Position numbers and translations under genes: made by a program. Of a stretch of 64,000 nucleotides of DNA, positions 9,041-18,134 are shown in pieces. The DNA is from G942493375 sp942493375 (GTDB lineage: Bacteria; Armatimonadota; UBA5829): positions 4,526,001 through 4,590,000 of the forward strand of contig OW818698.1 in the NCBI GenBank assembly GCA_942493375.1. The letters are read 5' to 3'. The notes below the pieces were generated by a model. The model was not told the origin of the DNA. It searched no databases and saw only the letters and a program-made list of their open reading frames with translations. Numbering within the stretch: the stretch's first letter is position 1; each line of letters begins with the position of its first letter.

Positions 9041-11191
9041 ATGGACAAAAAACTACCATTTATACTCGGTTCACAATACTATCGTGCGCCTACTCCTGGG
9101 CCTGAGTGTTGGGAGCAGGATTTTGACCGGATGCAGAAGATGAGAATGAACTCCGTGAAGTTCTGGGTCCAGTGGCGCTGGTCACATCGTGAAGGGGACC
9201 GGTGGGTGTTTGATGATGTTGACCGGCTGATGGATCTGGCGCTGGCACACGATCTGGATGTTCATATAAACGTGATTTTTGATGTTGCCCCGGACTGGCT
9301 CTATGAAGCCTACCCGGATGCAAAGATGATAATGAACAATGGACGGATTGTGGAACCTTTCGAAGTTGCCCACAGGCAGATCGGCGGGCATCCCGGACCT
9401 TGTTATAACCATCCGGGAGCACTTGAAGAGAGGAAAAAGTTCTTCCGCAAGACTCTGGAACAGTTCCGAGAGCACCCGGCTATGGGTTGGTGGGATGTTT
9501 GGAATGAGCCCGAGCTGTGCTTCCCCAGCCGCGACCCCAATCTTGATACCCTGACCTGCTATTGTCCGAACTGCCACTCAGCATTTCAAGGCTGGCTGCA
9601 GAAAAAGTATGGGACGATAGAGACGCTGAATGCTGTCTGGGGGCGGTGTTATGAGAAATGGGAACGTGTTGAGATGCCTCGCAACGGGCAGTGCATCACT
9701 GATTTTGTTGATTGGAGACAGTTCCAGACAGACACAATGACTGGAGAAGCCAGGTGGCGGTTGGAAATGGCCCAGGAGATGGCGCCAAAACAGCGATCTT
9801 ACCTGCATGTCGTCAGCACCACATATGACTGCTTTACCCACACGAGCTGCGCGGCTGACAACTTTGCCTTGTCTGATCTTATACCGGATATATTTGCGGC
9901 CTCGACCGGTGCACATCCACCTCAGATGCAGCAGTCACTCTCTGCAGCTAAAGGTAAGACTTTCTACAACACCGAAAGCCATATAAACTTCGGCATGACC
10001 CACATGCATCCGAGGATCATAGACGAAACTATGACTCTCAGCCATTTCCTGCCCCAGCTTGGAGTAGGGATGAAAGGATTCATGACCTGGCAGTTCCGTG
10101 CAGAGCGATTGGGGTTTGAGTCTCCAGCCTGGGGTATAGTCCGACCGGATGGCTCAGACCGACCAGCTACCAAACACATAGAAGCCCTGTTTAAGGTGTT
10201 TGCAGAAAATGCAGATACATTGATGGCGTGTCCAAAGCAGGCTCCGACAGTCGGTCTGTGGGAGAGTCCATCCAACGAATACTTCCACTTTGCCACTCGC
10301 CGAAATCTTACGCAAATGGCAGCCAGTTATACCCGCTGGCATGAGCTGCTCTATTGGACAGGTTATGATTATGCCTGCATCAACGACAAGATGCTGGCCA
10401 ACAACGAACTCGGTAATCTGAAACTGCTGATAATGCCTGATCCATATTTCCTGACTGCAGACCAGGTTGCCGGACTTGATTCCTGGGTCCGCAATGGAGG
10501 CGTCCTGATAAACGAAGCACACCTGGGAGCCTACAACGGCAACGAAGGCCGCCATAGCCTGCAAGTCCCTGGTTTTGGTCTGGATAAATCCTGGGGGATC
10601 TCCGAGATTGAATCTACATCTTCTATGCACCTGCGGCTGGATCAGGTCTCGAAGTGGTCATCGGCTACCAGCCCGGATGTCCAGAAGATGCTCAATGAGA
10701 CAGGTTCCGGTGGCGGCAGGTTCTATCCGATCCAGCTGGAAACCGGAACAGTAGCTATCGGCTGCGACCGTTTTGCTGTCATGGGAGGAGAGGGGATAGA
10801 ACCGCTGGGCTCCTTTGACGACCGTGGTCCTATTATTGCAGGGAAGCAGGTAGGAAAAGGATATGTAATCTACTGCGGAACAAGCATGGGCGAAGGTTCA
10901 CTGCAGGGAGCAGCTGGAGCGCTGGAAATCATCGCTAAAGCTGCCTCGAAAGCAGCCGTAGCCCCCATATGCAACCTGGAAGCCAATGAACCCCTGCAAG
11001 TGCGGTTCGACATCCTTGCAGACGATAAGGGTCCGCGCTTCGTAGTAATCCAAAACCGCTCCCGCAAAGAGCAGACAGTAAAAGCAACTCTCCCAGCGTG
11101 CCGGGGGATTTTCACTGGTAAAACGTTCTCTGCGGATTCGCAGGAGTTGGTCCTTCCAGCTGAGTATTATGAGTTGGCGATAGTCGAGTAG
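9041..11191 (+). CDS. GH42 beta-galactosidase
   Basis: 716 residues, near the family's usual length of 650-700. No signal peptide, so cytoplasmic. The catalytic TIM barrel begins at residue 8. The acid/base glutamate is E156 in DVWNEPE and the nucleophile is E312 in FYNTESH, both in the expected GH42 contexts. The cysteine cluster CYCPNC (173-178) matches the zinc-binding cysteines of many GH42 enzymes. A glutamine-amidotransferase-like trimerisation domain follows (about 400-620, LKLLIMPDPYFLTADQVAGL), then a small beta domain ends the protein. It should release terminal galactose, or a related sugar, from short oligosaccharides taken into the cell. An AAGGAATTAAC leader precedes the ATG. 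The gene stands alone between M48-like clusters and faces a broken exported protein gene. Confidence 0.9.
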   Translation: MDKKLPFILGSQYYRAPTPGPECWEQDFDRMQKMRMNSVKFWVQWRWSHREGDRWVFDDVDRLMDLALAHDLDVHINVIFDVAPDWLYEAYPDAKMIMNNGRIVEPFEVAHRQIGGHPGPCYNHPGALEERKKFFRKTLEQFREHPAMGWWDVWNEPELCFPSRDPNLDTLTCYCPNCHSAFQGWLQKKYGTIETLNAVWGRCYEKWERVEMPRNGQCITDFVDWRQFQTDTMTGEARWRLEMAQEMAPKQRSYLHVVSTTYDCFTHTSCAADNFALSDLIPDIFAASTGAHPPQMQQSLSAAKGKTFYNTESHINFGMTHMHPRIIDETMTLSHFLPQLGVGMKGFMTWQFRAERLGFESPAWGIVRPDGSDRPATKHIEALFKVFAENADTLMACPKQAPTVGLWESPSNEYFHFATRRNLTQMAASYTRWHELLYWTGYDYACINDKMLANNELGNLKLLIMPDPYFLTADQVAGLDSWVRNGGVLINEAHLGAYNGNEGRHSLQVPGFGLDKSWGISEIESTSSMHLRLDQVSKWSSATSPDVQKMLNETGSGGGRFYPIQLETGTVAIGCDRFAVMGGEGIEPLGSFDDRGPIIAGKQVGKGYVIYCGTSMGEGSLQGAAGALEIIAKAASKAAVAPICNLEANEPLQVRFDILADDKGPRFVVIQNRSRKEQTVKATLPACRGIFTGKTFSADSQELVLPAEYYELAIVE

Positions 11192-11198
11192 CAATAAA

Positions 11199-11244
11199 AA
11201 TCATCTGACGGATCTGTCGGATCTGACCGATCCGTCAGATGATT
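11199..11244. terminator. Convergent terminator hairpin
   Basis: A perfect 16-bp inverted repeat (11199-11214 with 11229-11244) with T/A-rich ends, extended inside the loop by GTC...GAC. It lies between the convergent GH42 gene and the interrupted exported protein gene. The loop contains the 12-mer GTCGGATCTGAC, also found in the terminator at 18092. Confidence 0.75.
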
Positions 11245-11258
11245 TAATAACTAGCCTG

Positions 11259-13346
11259 CTATTTCTTCCACTCCCCATCTTTCACTCGCCGGATTCTGGT
11301 GTAGTCTACATTCCAGGTATCCCCGTGACCCTGGTGGCCGCTGCTCATTGTCAGGCTTAGTGTCCCTCTGGTCATTACGGAACCGTGGTTGCCTTCCGAT
11401 ATCAGCTTGCCGTCCAGTTCCAGTCTGTATTTTGTGGCATCGACAAAGAATTTCAAGTCGTGCTGCACATTCGGTTCTATGGGTCTGTAATCAAAAACCG
11501 GAGAAGTGAAATCTGTGGCTGCTGTTTCCCAGTTCTCCAGCCTGATCTGGTTGCCATTGTCTATTCGGACAAGCAGGTAGTCACCATCACCGGTCAGTTT
11601 TATGAATGTACCTACATACCATCCGGTGGATATCTGGTTGTTACGGAAGCTTGCTTCCAGTATGATAGGTTTTGTCCGGAAGTCAAAGACCTGTTTGGTT
11701 TGCATCGTCACCGAAATAGCATCTTTGAGCTCCAGAGTTACATTTCCATCTGCAACATCGATACGTCCAGCGCTTTCCATGACTTCCCATTTGTCAGGGC
11801 TGACTGGTGCATCGAATTCCTCGGCAAATGGCAGAGTCGATTCCTGAGGCCCGGTTCTATGTATCTCAGCTATTTTTGCCGGTTTAAGTGGAATCGGATT
11901 TTCACCTGCTGCCAGAGAATCTCCTGCTTCAACCAATAGTTCTTTCATACGACTTGTGATTGGGCCATCAGCTTTAACTGCTGATGCAAGTCTGCGTATA
12001 TCACTAACAGTGTTCAGCTTATTTGCCTTCAGTGCAAGAGGATGCGATTTCTCATTTCTGAGCTTATATTCCTTGAAGCAGAGCTGGACATCGCCTAACC
12101 TGTCCGTTGCCCACATCTGTTTGTACTTCTTTTGAGCATCCTGAGCTCCAACGATAAAAACAGCTGTCTGGTCACTCTCCAGGGATACATTCACTGTCAG
12201 ATGTTTAGAGTTCCACTTCCAGCTGAGTGGAGTTTCTCCTAATGGATCGTAACACCAGGCAGAGAATCCTCCGGGTATTGTCTTGCGGTCTATCTTAATG
12301 TTTGCTATCTCCGGATCTCCCACATTGGTGACAACGAATGCGACCGGTCCGGGAGCGGTTCCGTAGCGTTCGATTAACATTCCGGGCGTGTTGCAGTTGG
12401 CCATAGTGATCGGCTGCCACATCAGTTCGTGCAGCGTCCGGAAGACCGGCATCAGCCTGGCGTAGTTCTTACGTGACTTTTCAGGGGGCTCGTTTGGTCC
12501 TCCTCCATATCCACCGGGCACAACATCGAAAAGCAGGAGCTGTTTCAAGAATTTGTAGTCCTGTTCTTCATATGTAGGGAGCTGTGTAAGCACTTTGTGG
12601 TATCCAAGCTGGCGCAGCCTGGCCATCAGTCCTCCGGTGGGATCATACCAGCACTCCTTGCCCAGAATATCCATGCACTGCCAGGATGTCGGACCGGCGA
12701 TAGTAAATATATTCGGTAGAACGCAGTGCTTGTCTTTTGGCAGCATTTTGTCCAGGTCTTCAACCCAGGAGGACAGAGCCGACCATACAGTTACGCACGG
12801 CTTGAGATCGCTGGTAAAAGTGGGTGGAATGCGTGATGCCAGGATATTTGTCCGTGAATAGTCCACAATCCCAAAATGCGCGCAGTAGGAGTCCAGATAG
12901 ACCCCATCTGCAGATGGATTTGCGATCATCTTTTTGCATTCATCCAGCCTGTATTGTCCTGCTCCTCCGTCAATGTCAGGGTCAAGATTCAGTGGGAACT
13001 GTGCTCCATAATTGGACCCACCTATCCAGACCCAGCTGCCAAGGGTTGGTGATGTTGGTTTTCCATCAGGATCACACACTGTTGATTTGAGAATAGATGC
13101 AGACATTCCCTTAATCCACTCCCTGGCATCCGTTGCCGGGTGCTGGACCTGAACGACTGCAGCCTGAGCATTGAAGTTCAATCGAGTGTAAGCTTCGTCA
13201 TAGGTCGGGACTCTGTTTATATCTCCGTGGTATTGTTGATACATACTCGGTTCGATGTAAGGAATGCCGTAATAGCCCATAACATCGCAGGTAGCATATC
13301 CTTTTTTATCCGGTCCTTCGTGATAGAGCAATCCAAAGTCGGACAA
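11259..13346 (-). pseudogene. Exported carbohydrate-active-like protein, C-terminal part after in-frame TAG
   Basis: This 695-codon frame is the continuation of the frame that ends at 13434. Between the TAG (13436-13434) and the first possible start here (TTG 13346) the frame stays open and protein-like, with WIAWGDIGVHSSPLSDFG, so both parts were one gene of about 980 codons. The part has a TIM-barrel-like region (DGVYLDSYCAHFG, with a likely functional Asp), a beta-sandwich region to about residue 400, and a C-terminal concanavalin A/LamG-like domain (LPFAEEFDAPVSPDKWEV, about 505-690) of the kind that binds or processes sugars. Without read-through it lacks a signal peptide and the first 257 residues. 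It could be a pseudogene, a sequencing error, or a read-through gene. It ends 14 bases from the convergent terminator. Confidence 0.7.
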
Positions 13347-13433
13347 TGGGGAACTGTGGACGCCAATATCCCCCCAGGCTATCCAGCCTCCAGCCTTATA
13401 CTCCGGTCCTTTGTGGTCAGAACGTTCACCACG

Positions 13434-14204
13434 CTACTTCGGAAAGAGATCGAAATAAGCCTTAGTCACAGACCTCAATCCCCAGGAGCCAGTGGGTGTA
13501 AGGATATAGAAGTGAAAAGGGGCGGATTTTTCGAAGTTCCGCTGACCATCTATTAGTGCAAAATCCTGAACGAAATTATAGAGCCCGCTGTCAGCTCTGT
13601 ATGCCGTATGGTGGAACCACTGCTTATCCATCCGGACAGCATAACCGATAGTTCCCCGGTCACATGAAATGCTGGTCATAGGGATATAGTCAATGAACCC
13701 CGCTCCGAGTTTGTTGGGTGATGTATTGGTGTAGTCCCGCGAAGATTCCATACTCTGCTTGCGCAGCAGGTCCTTCCAGAAAGTCCATCCATCCACATTA
13801 ACAGGCAGACCGAACCGAAGACTGAGGAACCTCTCACCACCAAACCGCGTAACCTTCCCCTTTACCTCCCAGCCTTCTTTTATAGGTATCATATCAGCTG
13901 AAAGAGCAAGATCATCCCCGGTCCATTGAAAATTAACATTCTTCCCGTTCTTCCGAACCCGGCATTCCAGAGGTTTCCAGTTCTTTCCAGCAGCATGGTC
14001 CCAAATAGAGAAACCCGAAGCCGCAATAGCACGCGGCAACGTAAATGACTTCCCGCCAAAGCCAATTCCATCCACCCGTCCACTCTCAGAATCAATAGAA
14101 ATAGACGCAGACCCGGCCTTAGCAGTAATCTTTGAAGCAGAAACTGAATTACCAACTAAACACATCCCCAGAAGCAATGTAACAATACATAAAGAAATTC
14201 TCAT
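13434..14204 (-). pseudogene. Exported carbohydrate-active-like protein, N-terminal part up to TAG
   Basis: Start ATG 14204 is chosen because residues 1-23 then form a typical signal peptide (MRISLCIVTLLLGMCLVGN, then SVSAS); the frame is open to 14246. The part of 256 residues is a beta-rich N-terminal domain (GSASISIDSESGRVDGIGF, SGFSIWDHAAGKNW, ending AYFDLFPK) followed by TAG. The next codons in the same frame continue into the 11259-13346 fragment. One base change of the TAG (for example from CAG, TGG, AAG or GAG) restores one long exported protein. The product, if made, would be a secreted fragment without the catalytic-looking barrel. The substrate cannot be predicted. Confidence 0.7.
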
Positions 14205-14316
14205 AAGCCTGGAACAACCCTCACCCATCACTGAATTCATCCCCAAAACAATGCAACTATGATACTACTACAATCCCGAATAAATACAATTCTCCCCCTA
14301 CAGATTAGCACTACAA

Positions 14317-14352
14317 ATTTTCCTCTTGGAGAAGGGGCCAGGGGGATTGATT
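14317..14352. repeat. Copy of a dispersed CTTGGAGAAGGGG intergenic element
   Basis: A 36-base stretch (TTTTCCTCTTGGAGAAGGGG then CCAGGGGGATTGATT) matches one arm of the inverted repeat at 49848-49940. It sits in the 329-base gap between two divergent genes. Apart from this element and a possible promoter at 14413, I see nothing else in the gap. Confidence 0.6.
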
Positions 14353-14412
14353 TCCCTTCCCTCGAAATGCTACTAATCAGACCCTGTATAATCATACATT
14401 TTGCCAATAACA

Positions 14413-14421
14413 TGGTATAAT
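14413..14421 (+). promoter_or_regulatory. Extended -10 promoter candidate
   Basis: TGGTATAAT is a perfect extended -10 element, 113 bases before the ATG of the three-gene M48-like cluster. No good -35 box is present at 16-18 bases, as is common for extended -10 promoters. A second TATAAT occurs at 14388-14393. Confidence 0.4.
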
Positions 14422-14533
14422 CTCTGCAATCTGATGCTTCTAAGGTTGTTTGATGGCATTTATATATCAAATAATACCCGTTGAGATATCGCTGGTAATT
14501 TGGTCAGAAGTCCATGTTTGAAAGGATGAACGT

Positions 14534-15472
14534 ATGATAACCAATCCTGCTTATGAGAGAGACTTAGCAAAACTATATGGGTGGACCATCATAACATCAG
14601 TTGTTGTAGGATTGGCGTTTCTGGTTATTTGTTTGTCTAGCTTATATTCTGCAATCATGGGAATGTTTAGGCTAAATGGCGGTTTAATTTTCTTATATGG
14701 TGCTATTGTACAGTTGATTATCGAAGTCGTTGGGGGAAATATTAAGGAACGTCGATTAAAGCTGATGCTCAGGCATGGATTGATCGATAGAGCATGGAAG
14801 ACAGATACAGAGCAAAAATATAATAAAATGGTATTAAAGCTCGCGTCTGCATTTAATGCAAAGCCAATGAATGTAAGAATTGTTGATGACGCCGGATCAT
14901 TTAGTTATGTTGAACGTAGACTATCAAATTCTATTTCTATACCACTTCGGGCATCAATCGAGTTAGATGACAAGCAGATGGAGTTTCTTATTGCCGGCAC
15001 CTTGATTGGGTTCCCCCAGAATTTGTTCGATCGATATTCGAATATCTTGACATTTCTATCGTGCGCGTTGCTTGTTACGATTCTGCCATACTGTTCGATG
15101 TCTATGATGATCCTCATTGGAGCCTTTTTTATGGTTCTGACAACGTTGCTCCTGATATCTGGCGTTCGTTCACTTATGTGTTTAGTTACAAACAGCAAAT
15201 CCAAATATGCCAGGATACTCTCGGTTACAAAAGACTACGAATCTGCAAAAACAGCACTTATGACAGAGTCCGAACTTGCTCACAGACGAATGCAAATGAG
15301 GACAACTGAGACTTTAATAAACAACTACCGGAACCTGGGAGTTTGTGAGGAAAAAGCCGCAATATCAACCCTTGGAATTACAAAGGAGATCAACAAACTC
15401 CGCCAGGCAGCGGAAGAACTGGGGCTTGAGGTAGAGAAAGGCAGAACAGATGATAACCAATCCGGCTTATGA
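14534..15472 (+). CDS. M48/HtpX-like membrane protein lacking the HEXXH site (paralogue 3)
   Basis: 312 residues; AAAGGA lies 7-12 bases before the ATG. N-terminal block MITNPAYERDLAKL, two membrane segments (about 18-65), the linker MLRHGLIDRAWKTDTEQKYN, a small domain with NSISIPLRASIELDDKQMEFLIAG, two membrane segments (about 175-215), then YARILSVTKDYESAKTALM and a C-terminal helix ending AAEELGLEVEKGR. The protease HEXXH position reads GTLIG. Its last 23 bases also encode the start of paralogue 4 in another frame. It is first of three tandem genes. The four-segment topology is like HtpX, so an inner-membrane location is expected. The role is unknown; a regulatory or scaffolding pseudo-protease is one option. 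Confidence 0.7.
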   Translation: MITNPAYERDLAKLYGWTIITSVVVGLAFLVICLSSLYSAIMGMFRLNGGLIFLYGAIVQLIIEVVGGNIKERRLKLMLRHGLIDRAWKTDTEQKYNKMVLKLASAFNAKPMNVRIVDDAGSFSYVERRLSNSISIPLRASIELDDKQMEFLIAGTLIGFPQNLFDRYSNILTFLSCALLVTILPYCSMSMMILIGAFFMVLTTLLLISGVRSLMCLVTNSKSKYARILSVTKDYESAKTALMTESELAHRRMQMRTTETLINNYRNLGVCEEKAAISTLGITKEINKLRQAAEELGLEVEKGRTDDNQSGL

Positions 15473-16349
15473 AAAAGACTTGGTAAAACTCAGGATAAAG
15501 CTCTACATAACCTTAGCTGTGATAATCGTTATATACTCCATAATAGCTTTCCGGCTGATTGTACTCAGGTATTCCTTTACCCAGTTATTGGGTCTGGTCT
15601 TCATATTTGTCGCGTATTTCATGGCCGAAAATGATAAGGATCTTCAAATGAGGTTGATCCTAAAACATGGAATGGTTGACCGAAAATTGAAGATAGATAT
15701 CGAGTCCAGAGTTCGTGAAATCGCATCTGCATTAGGCGTGAAGCCATTGAAGATCAAGATTGTAGATGATTACTACTCATACAGTTATACCGAGCCTGCA
15801 TTGTTCGGATCTATCTCTGTTCCGCTTCGTGCAACAAGGGAGCTGGATGAAAAGCAGTTGGAGTTTCTACTGGCTAATACTATAGTGGGATTTCCTAAGA
15901 ATCTGCTATTTGGTGGTAATGGGATGATCTTAATGATCCTGGTAACTGCTAATTACCAATTTCTTCCATACGGTTCCCCTGTGAGTAGCCTGCTTAACGT
16001 GTTGGCTTTAGTATTATATGCATTATTCGTTTTCTATGCATTCCGTTCATTTGCATCTGCTAACAAGAAAAGCAAGTCGGAATATGCCAGAATCCTCTCA
16101 GTTACCAGAGACTATGAATCTGCAAAAACTGCACTGATGTCAGAATTCGAACTGTCCAGCCATCGAATGCAATTTAAGTTTACTCCGTTCTCTGTTGCCA
16201 ACTATCGAAACATGGATGTTAGAGAAGAATCGCTTAAGATATGGGAGCTTGGAATTGATCAGGAGATATATAAACTCCGCCAGGCAGCGGAAGAACTGGG
16301 ACTTGAGGTAGAGAAAGGCAGAACAGATGACAAGCAATCCGACTTATGA
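15450..16349 (+). CDS. M48/HtpX-like membrane protein lacking the HEXXH site (paralogue 4)
   Basis: 299 residues. ATG 15450 lies inside the end of paralogue 3, so that DDNQSGL in one frame and MITNPAYE in the other share 23 bases. The body repeats the family plan: membrane pair (about 17-55), LKHGMVDRKLKIDIESRVRE, LKIKIVDDYYSYSY, SISVPLRATRELDEKQLEFLLAN, membrane pair (about 165-205), YARILSVTRDYESAKTALM and AAEELGLEVEKGRTDD. The HEXXH position reads NTIVG. No separate ribosome binding site is seen apart from GAGGTAGAGAAAGG about 10 bases upstream inside paralogue 3. Expression should depend on translation of the previous gene. Confidence 0.7.
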   Translation: MITNPAYEKDLVKLRIKLYITLAVIIVIYSIIAFRLIVLRYSFTQLLGLVFIFVAYFMAENDKDLQMRLILKHGMVDRKLKIDIESRVREIASALGVKPLKIKIVDDYYSYSYTEPALFGSISVPLRATRELDEKQLEFLLANTIVGFPKNLLFGGNGMILMILVTANYQFLPYGSPVSSLLNVLALVLYALFVFYAFRSFASANKKSKSEYARILSVTRDYESAKTALMSEFELSSHRMQFKFTPFSVANYRNMDVREESLKIWELGIDQEIYKLRQAAEELGLEVEKGRTDDKQSDL

Positions 16350-17235
16350 AGCAGACTTAGCAAAGCTGAGAAGAAGTAACTACACAACAATGGCAATTGT
16401 TTTCGTTTCATGCGTTGCAGTATATATTGTGCTTCTTATGGCGTTGGGATTTAAAGCTTCTATATTAGCTGTTTCTTTACTGATGATTTTGATGCTAATC
16501 ATATTCCTGCTACGGGAACAATTAGAGGAAGATCAAATTGAATTGATGCTCAAACATGGACTGATCGATAGAAAATGGAAAGTGGAAACAGAGCAGAAGT
16601 TCAATGAGCTTGCCGCCAGGCTTGCATTGGCATTGAATGTAAAACCCTTAAGAATAGAGATTGTCGATGATGCTGGAGTATTCATCTATGTAGAACCCAG
16701 GTTATCCAGCGCTCTAGCTATAACACTTAGGGGAGCACGAGAACTTGATGACAAGCAGTTGGAGTTTCTTATTGCTAGCGCTTTGATAGGATTCCCCATG
16801 AATCTGTTGAATGAAAAGTACGCAGGACTTGTTCTCTTTCTACCTTGCGCGTTATTTTTACCATTTTTGTCATCCTGCCCAAAAGAGCTGCTTCCATTGT
16901 TTGGTGGAATTATGGTGTCCCTGATTGCATTAATCGGGATATTTGTCGTCAGGTCATCAGTAACCTCAAGCAAACAGAGCGAATCTAAATACTCCAGAAT
17001 CCTCTCAGTTACCAATGACTATGAATCCGCAAAAACTGCACTGATTGCACAATCCAGGCTGACACTCCAACGAATGAAACCTCGAACAATTGAGATTCTA
17101 AAATCCGGTTTTAGCAGAAGGGGGATTCCTGAAGAGGAACTGGACTCCGCAATCTCGGGTGTCGATTTAGAGATATATAAACTCCACAAAGCAGCTGAGG
17201 AATTAGGGTTGGTGGAACATTTTATGGATCTATGA
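16327..17235 (+). CDS. M48/HtpX-like membrane protein lacking the HEXXH site (paralogue 5)
   Basis: 302 residues, starting at ATG 16327 and again overlapping the previous gene by 23 bases (MTSNPTYE against DDKQSDL). Family blocks: membrane pair (about 17-58), LKHGLIDRKWKVETEQKFNELA, LRIEIVDDAGVFIYVEPR, LAITLRGARELDDKQLEFLIAS, membrane pair (about 170-210), YSRILSVTNDYESAKTALI. The HEXXH position reads SALIG. The C-terminus differs: AAEELGLVEHFMDL replaces the EVEKGRTDD tail, as expected for the last gene of the array because no downstream start has to be encoded. It is close to paralogue 3 in the middle domain and to paralogue 4 at the overlap. Confidence 0.7.
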   Translation: MTSNPTYEADLAKLRRSNYTTMAIVFVSCVAVYIVLLMALGFKASILAVSLLMILMLIIFLLREQLEEDQIELMLKHGLIDRKWKVETEQKFNELAARLALALNVKPLRIEIVDDAGVFIYVEPRLSSALAITLRGARELDDKQLEFLIASALIGFPMNLLNEKYAGLVLFLPCALFLPFLSSCPKELLPLFGGIMVSLIALIGIFVVRSSVTSSKQSESKYSRILSVTNDYESAKTALIAQSRLTLQRMKPRTIEILKSGFSRRGIPEEELDSAISGVDLEIYKLHKAAEELGLVEHFMDL

Positions 17236-17468
17236 AAAAATCTCCGTAATGCAACCATTTTGGTAGAAAATATTGTAAAATATGGAGTGGATATAAGATA
17301 TGTCAGGACGGACGGAAGCGGTTGAAAAGCACAACAAGATGCTTTCGACCTGCAGGATGTATACCACAAACTGAAAGGAGGAGTGGGTATTAGTAATCAC
17401 TAGTTATGTAAGCATGGTCTTGGAATGCTAAATGGATGTTGACAACAAGAAAGGGATGAATTAGTAAT
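17236..17468. other. Intergenic stretch before the pilin-like gene
   Basis: No convincing gene. It contains an isolated strong Shine-Dalgarno-like GAAAGGAGGAG near 17376-17386 that is not followed by a usable start codon, and a 24-codon ATG frame at 17299-17373 with no other support. AAAGGGAT about 10 bases before ATG 17469 is the likely ribosome binding site of the pilin-like gene. Confidence 0.4.
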
Positions 17469-18083
17469 ATGAAGAAAAGTGGGTTTACCTTAATTGAATT
17501 ATTAGTGGTTATAGCTATAATCGCGATACTTGCCGCGATTTTATTCCCTGTCTTTGCTAAAGCTCGGGAGAAAGCCAGGCAGACAGCTTGTATCAGTAAT
17601 TCTAAACAACTCGGTTTAGGTTTTATGCAGTACGCTCAGGATTATGATGAAGTGCTTCCTTATCAGCACTGGGCACAGGAAAACCCTACAGCCTGGCATA
17701 AGGTTGTACCTTATGTGAAAAATACTCAAGTATATAAATGCCCATCCTTACAGGATATAGCAGGTCTGGACGTGTCATTCTACTTCCATTATGCCAGAGG
17801 TTTTAATCCATGGCTGATTGGGGCTTCGTTAGCTACGATACAAAAACCATCAGATACAGTTATGGCAGGGGAGAAGAAGAGTTACGAATGGTGCGTTTTT
17901 CCGGACAGTGCACTGGATGCATCAGATTTCCCATATGAACGAGCCAACTATAGAATAGATGATCGCCATAGCGGTGGCAGCAATTATCTTTTCTTTGATG
18001 GACATGCGAAATGGTTACGCAGAGAAGTAACCGATCCTGATAAGAACATCTCAAGTGCCAACAGCATGTGGGATGCCAATTAA
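17469..18083 (+). CDS. Type IV pilin-like protein, DUF1559/H-X9-DG type
   Basis: 204 residues. The N-terminus MKKSGFTLIELLVVIAIIA is a class III prepilin signal: cleavage by prepilin peptidase between G5 and F6, E10 at mature position 5, then a long hydrophobic helix and AAILFPVFAKAREKARQTA. The C-terminus has DRHSGGSNYLFFDGHAKWL, the 'H-x9-DG' ending of Planctomycetes, Lentisphaerae and Armatimonadota pilin-like proteins. It should be an inner-membrane or surface pseudopilin handled by a type II secretion or pilus machine that is not encoded here. It stands alone with its own ribosome site, converging on the esterase gene. Its first 40 residues are nearly identical to those of the protein at 39489. 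Confidence 0.9.
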   Translation: MKKSGFTLIELLVVIAIIAILAAILFPVFAKAREKARQTACISNSKQLGLGFMQYAQDYDEVLPYQHWAQENPTAWHKVVPYVKNTQVYKCPSLQDIAGLDVSFYFHYARGFNPWLIGASLATIQKPSDTVMAGEKKSYEWCVFPDSALDASDFPYERANYRIDDRHSGGSNYLFFDGHAKWLRREVTDPDKNISSANSMWDAN

Positions 18084-18091
18084 TAGTTCAC

Positions 18092-18125
18092 CTGCCTGAT
18101 CGGTCGGATCTGACCGATCAGGCAG
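18092..18125. terminator. Convergent terminator hairpin
   Basis: A perfect 14-bp stem (18092-18105 with 18112-18125) and six-base loop, followed by TTTG on the plus strand, lying between the convergent pilin-like and esterase genes. The centre GTCGGATCTGAC is the same 12-mer as in the hairpin at 11199-11244, although the outer stems differ. Confidence 0.75.
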
Positions 18126-18134
18126 ATTTGTTGA

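Noticed and set aside
11385..11939. 184-codon plus-strand frame inside the interrupted exported gene
   Set aside because: The opposite frame has a recognisable LamG-like domain; this one is a shadow.
17299..17373. 24-codon ATG frame beside a strong GAAAGGAGGAG
   Set aside because: The Shine-Dalgarno-like site lies after this frame, not before it, and there is no sign of selection on the peptide.
17439..17467. TTGACA, 17 bases, TAGTAA just before the pilin-like gene
   Set aside because: The -10 box would end one base before ATG 17469, so transcription would begin inside the gene; AAAGGGAT at good spacing argues for a normal leader.
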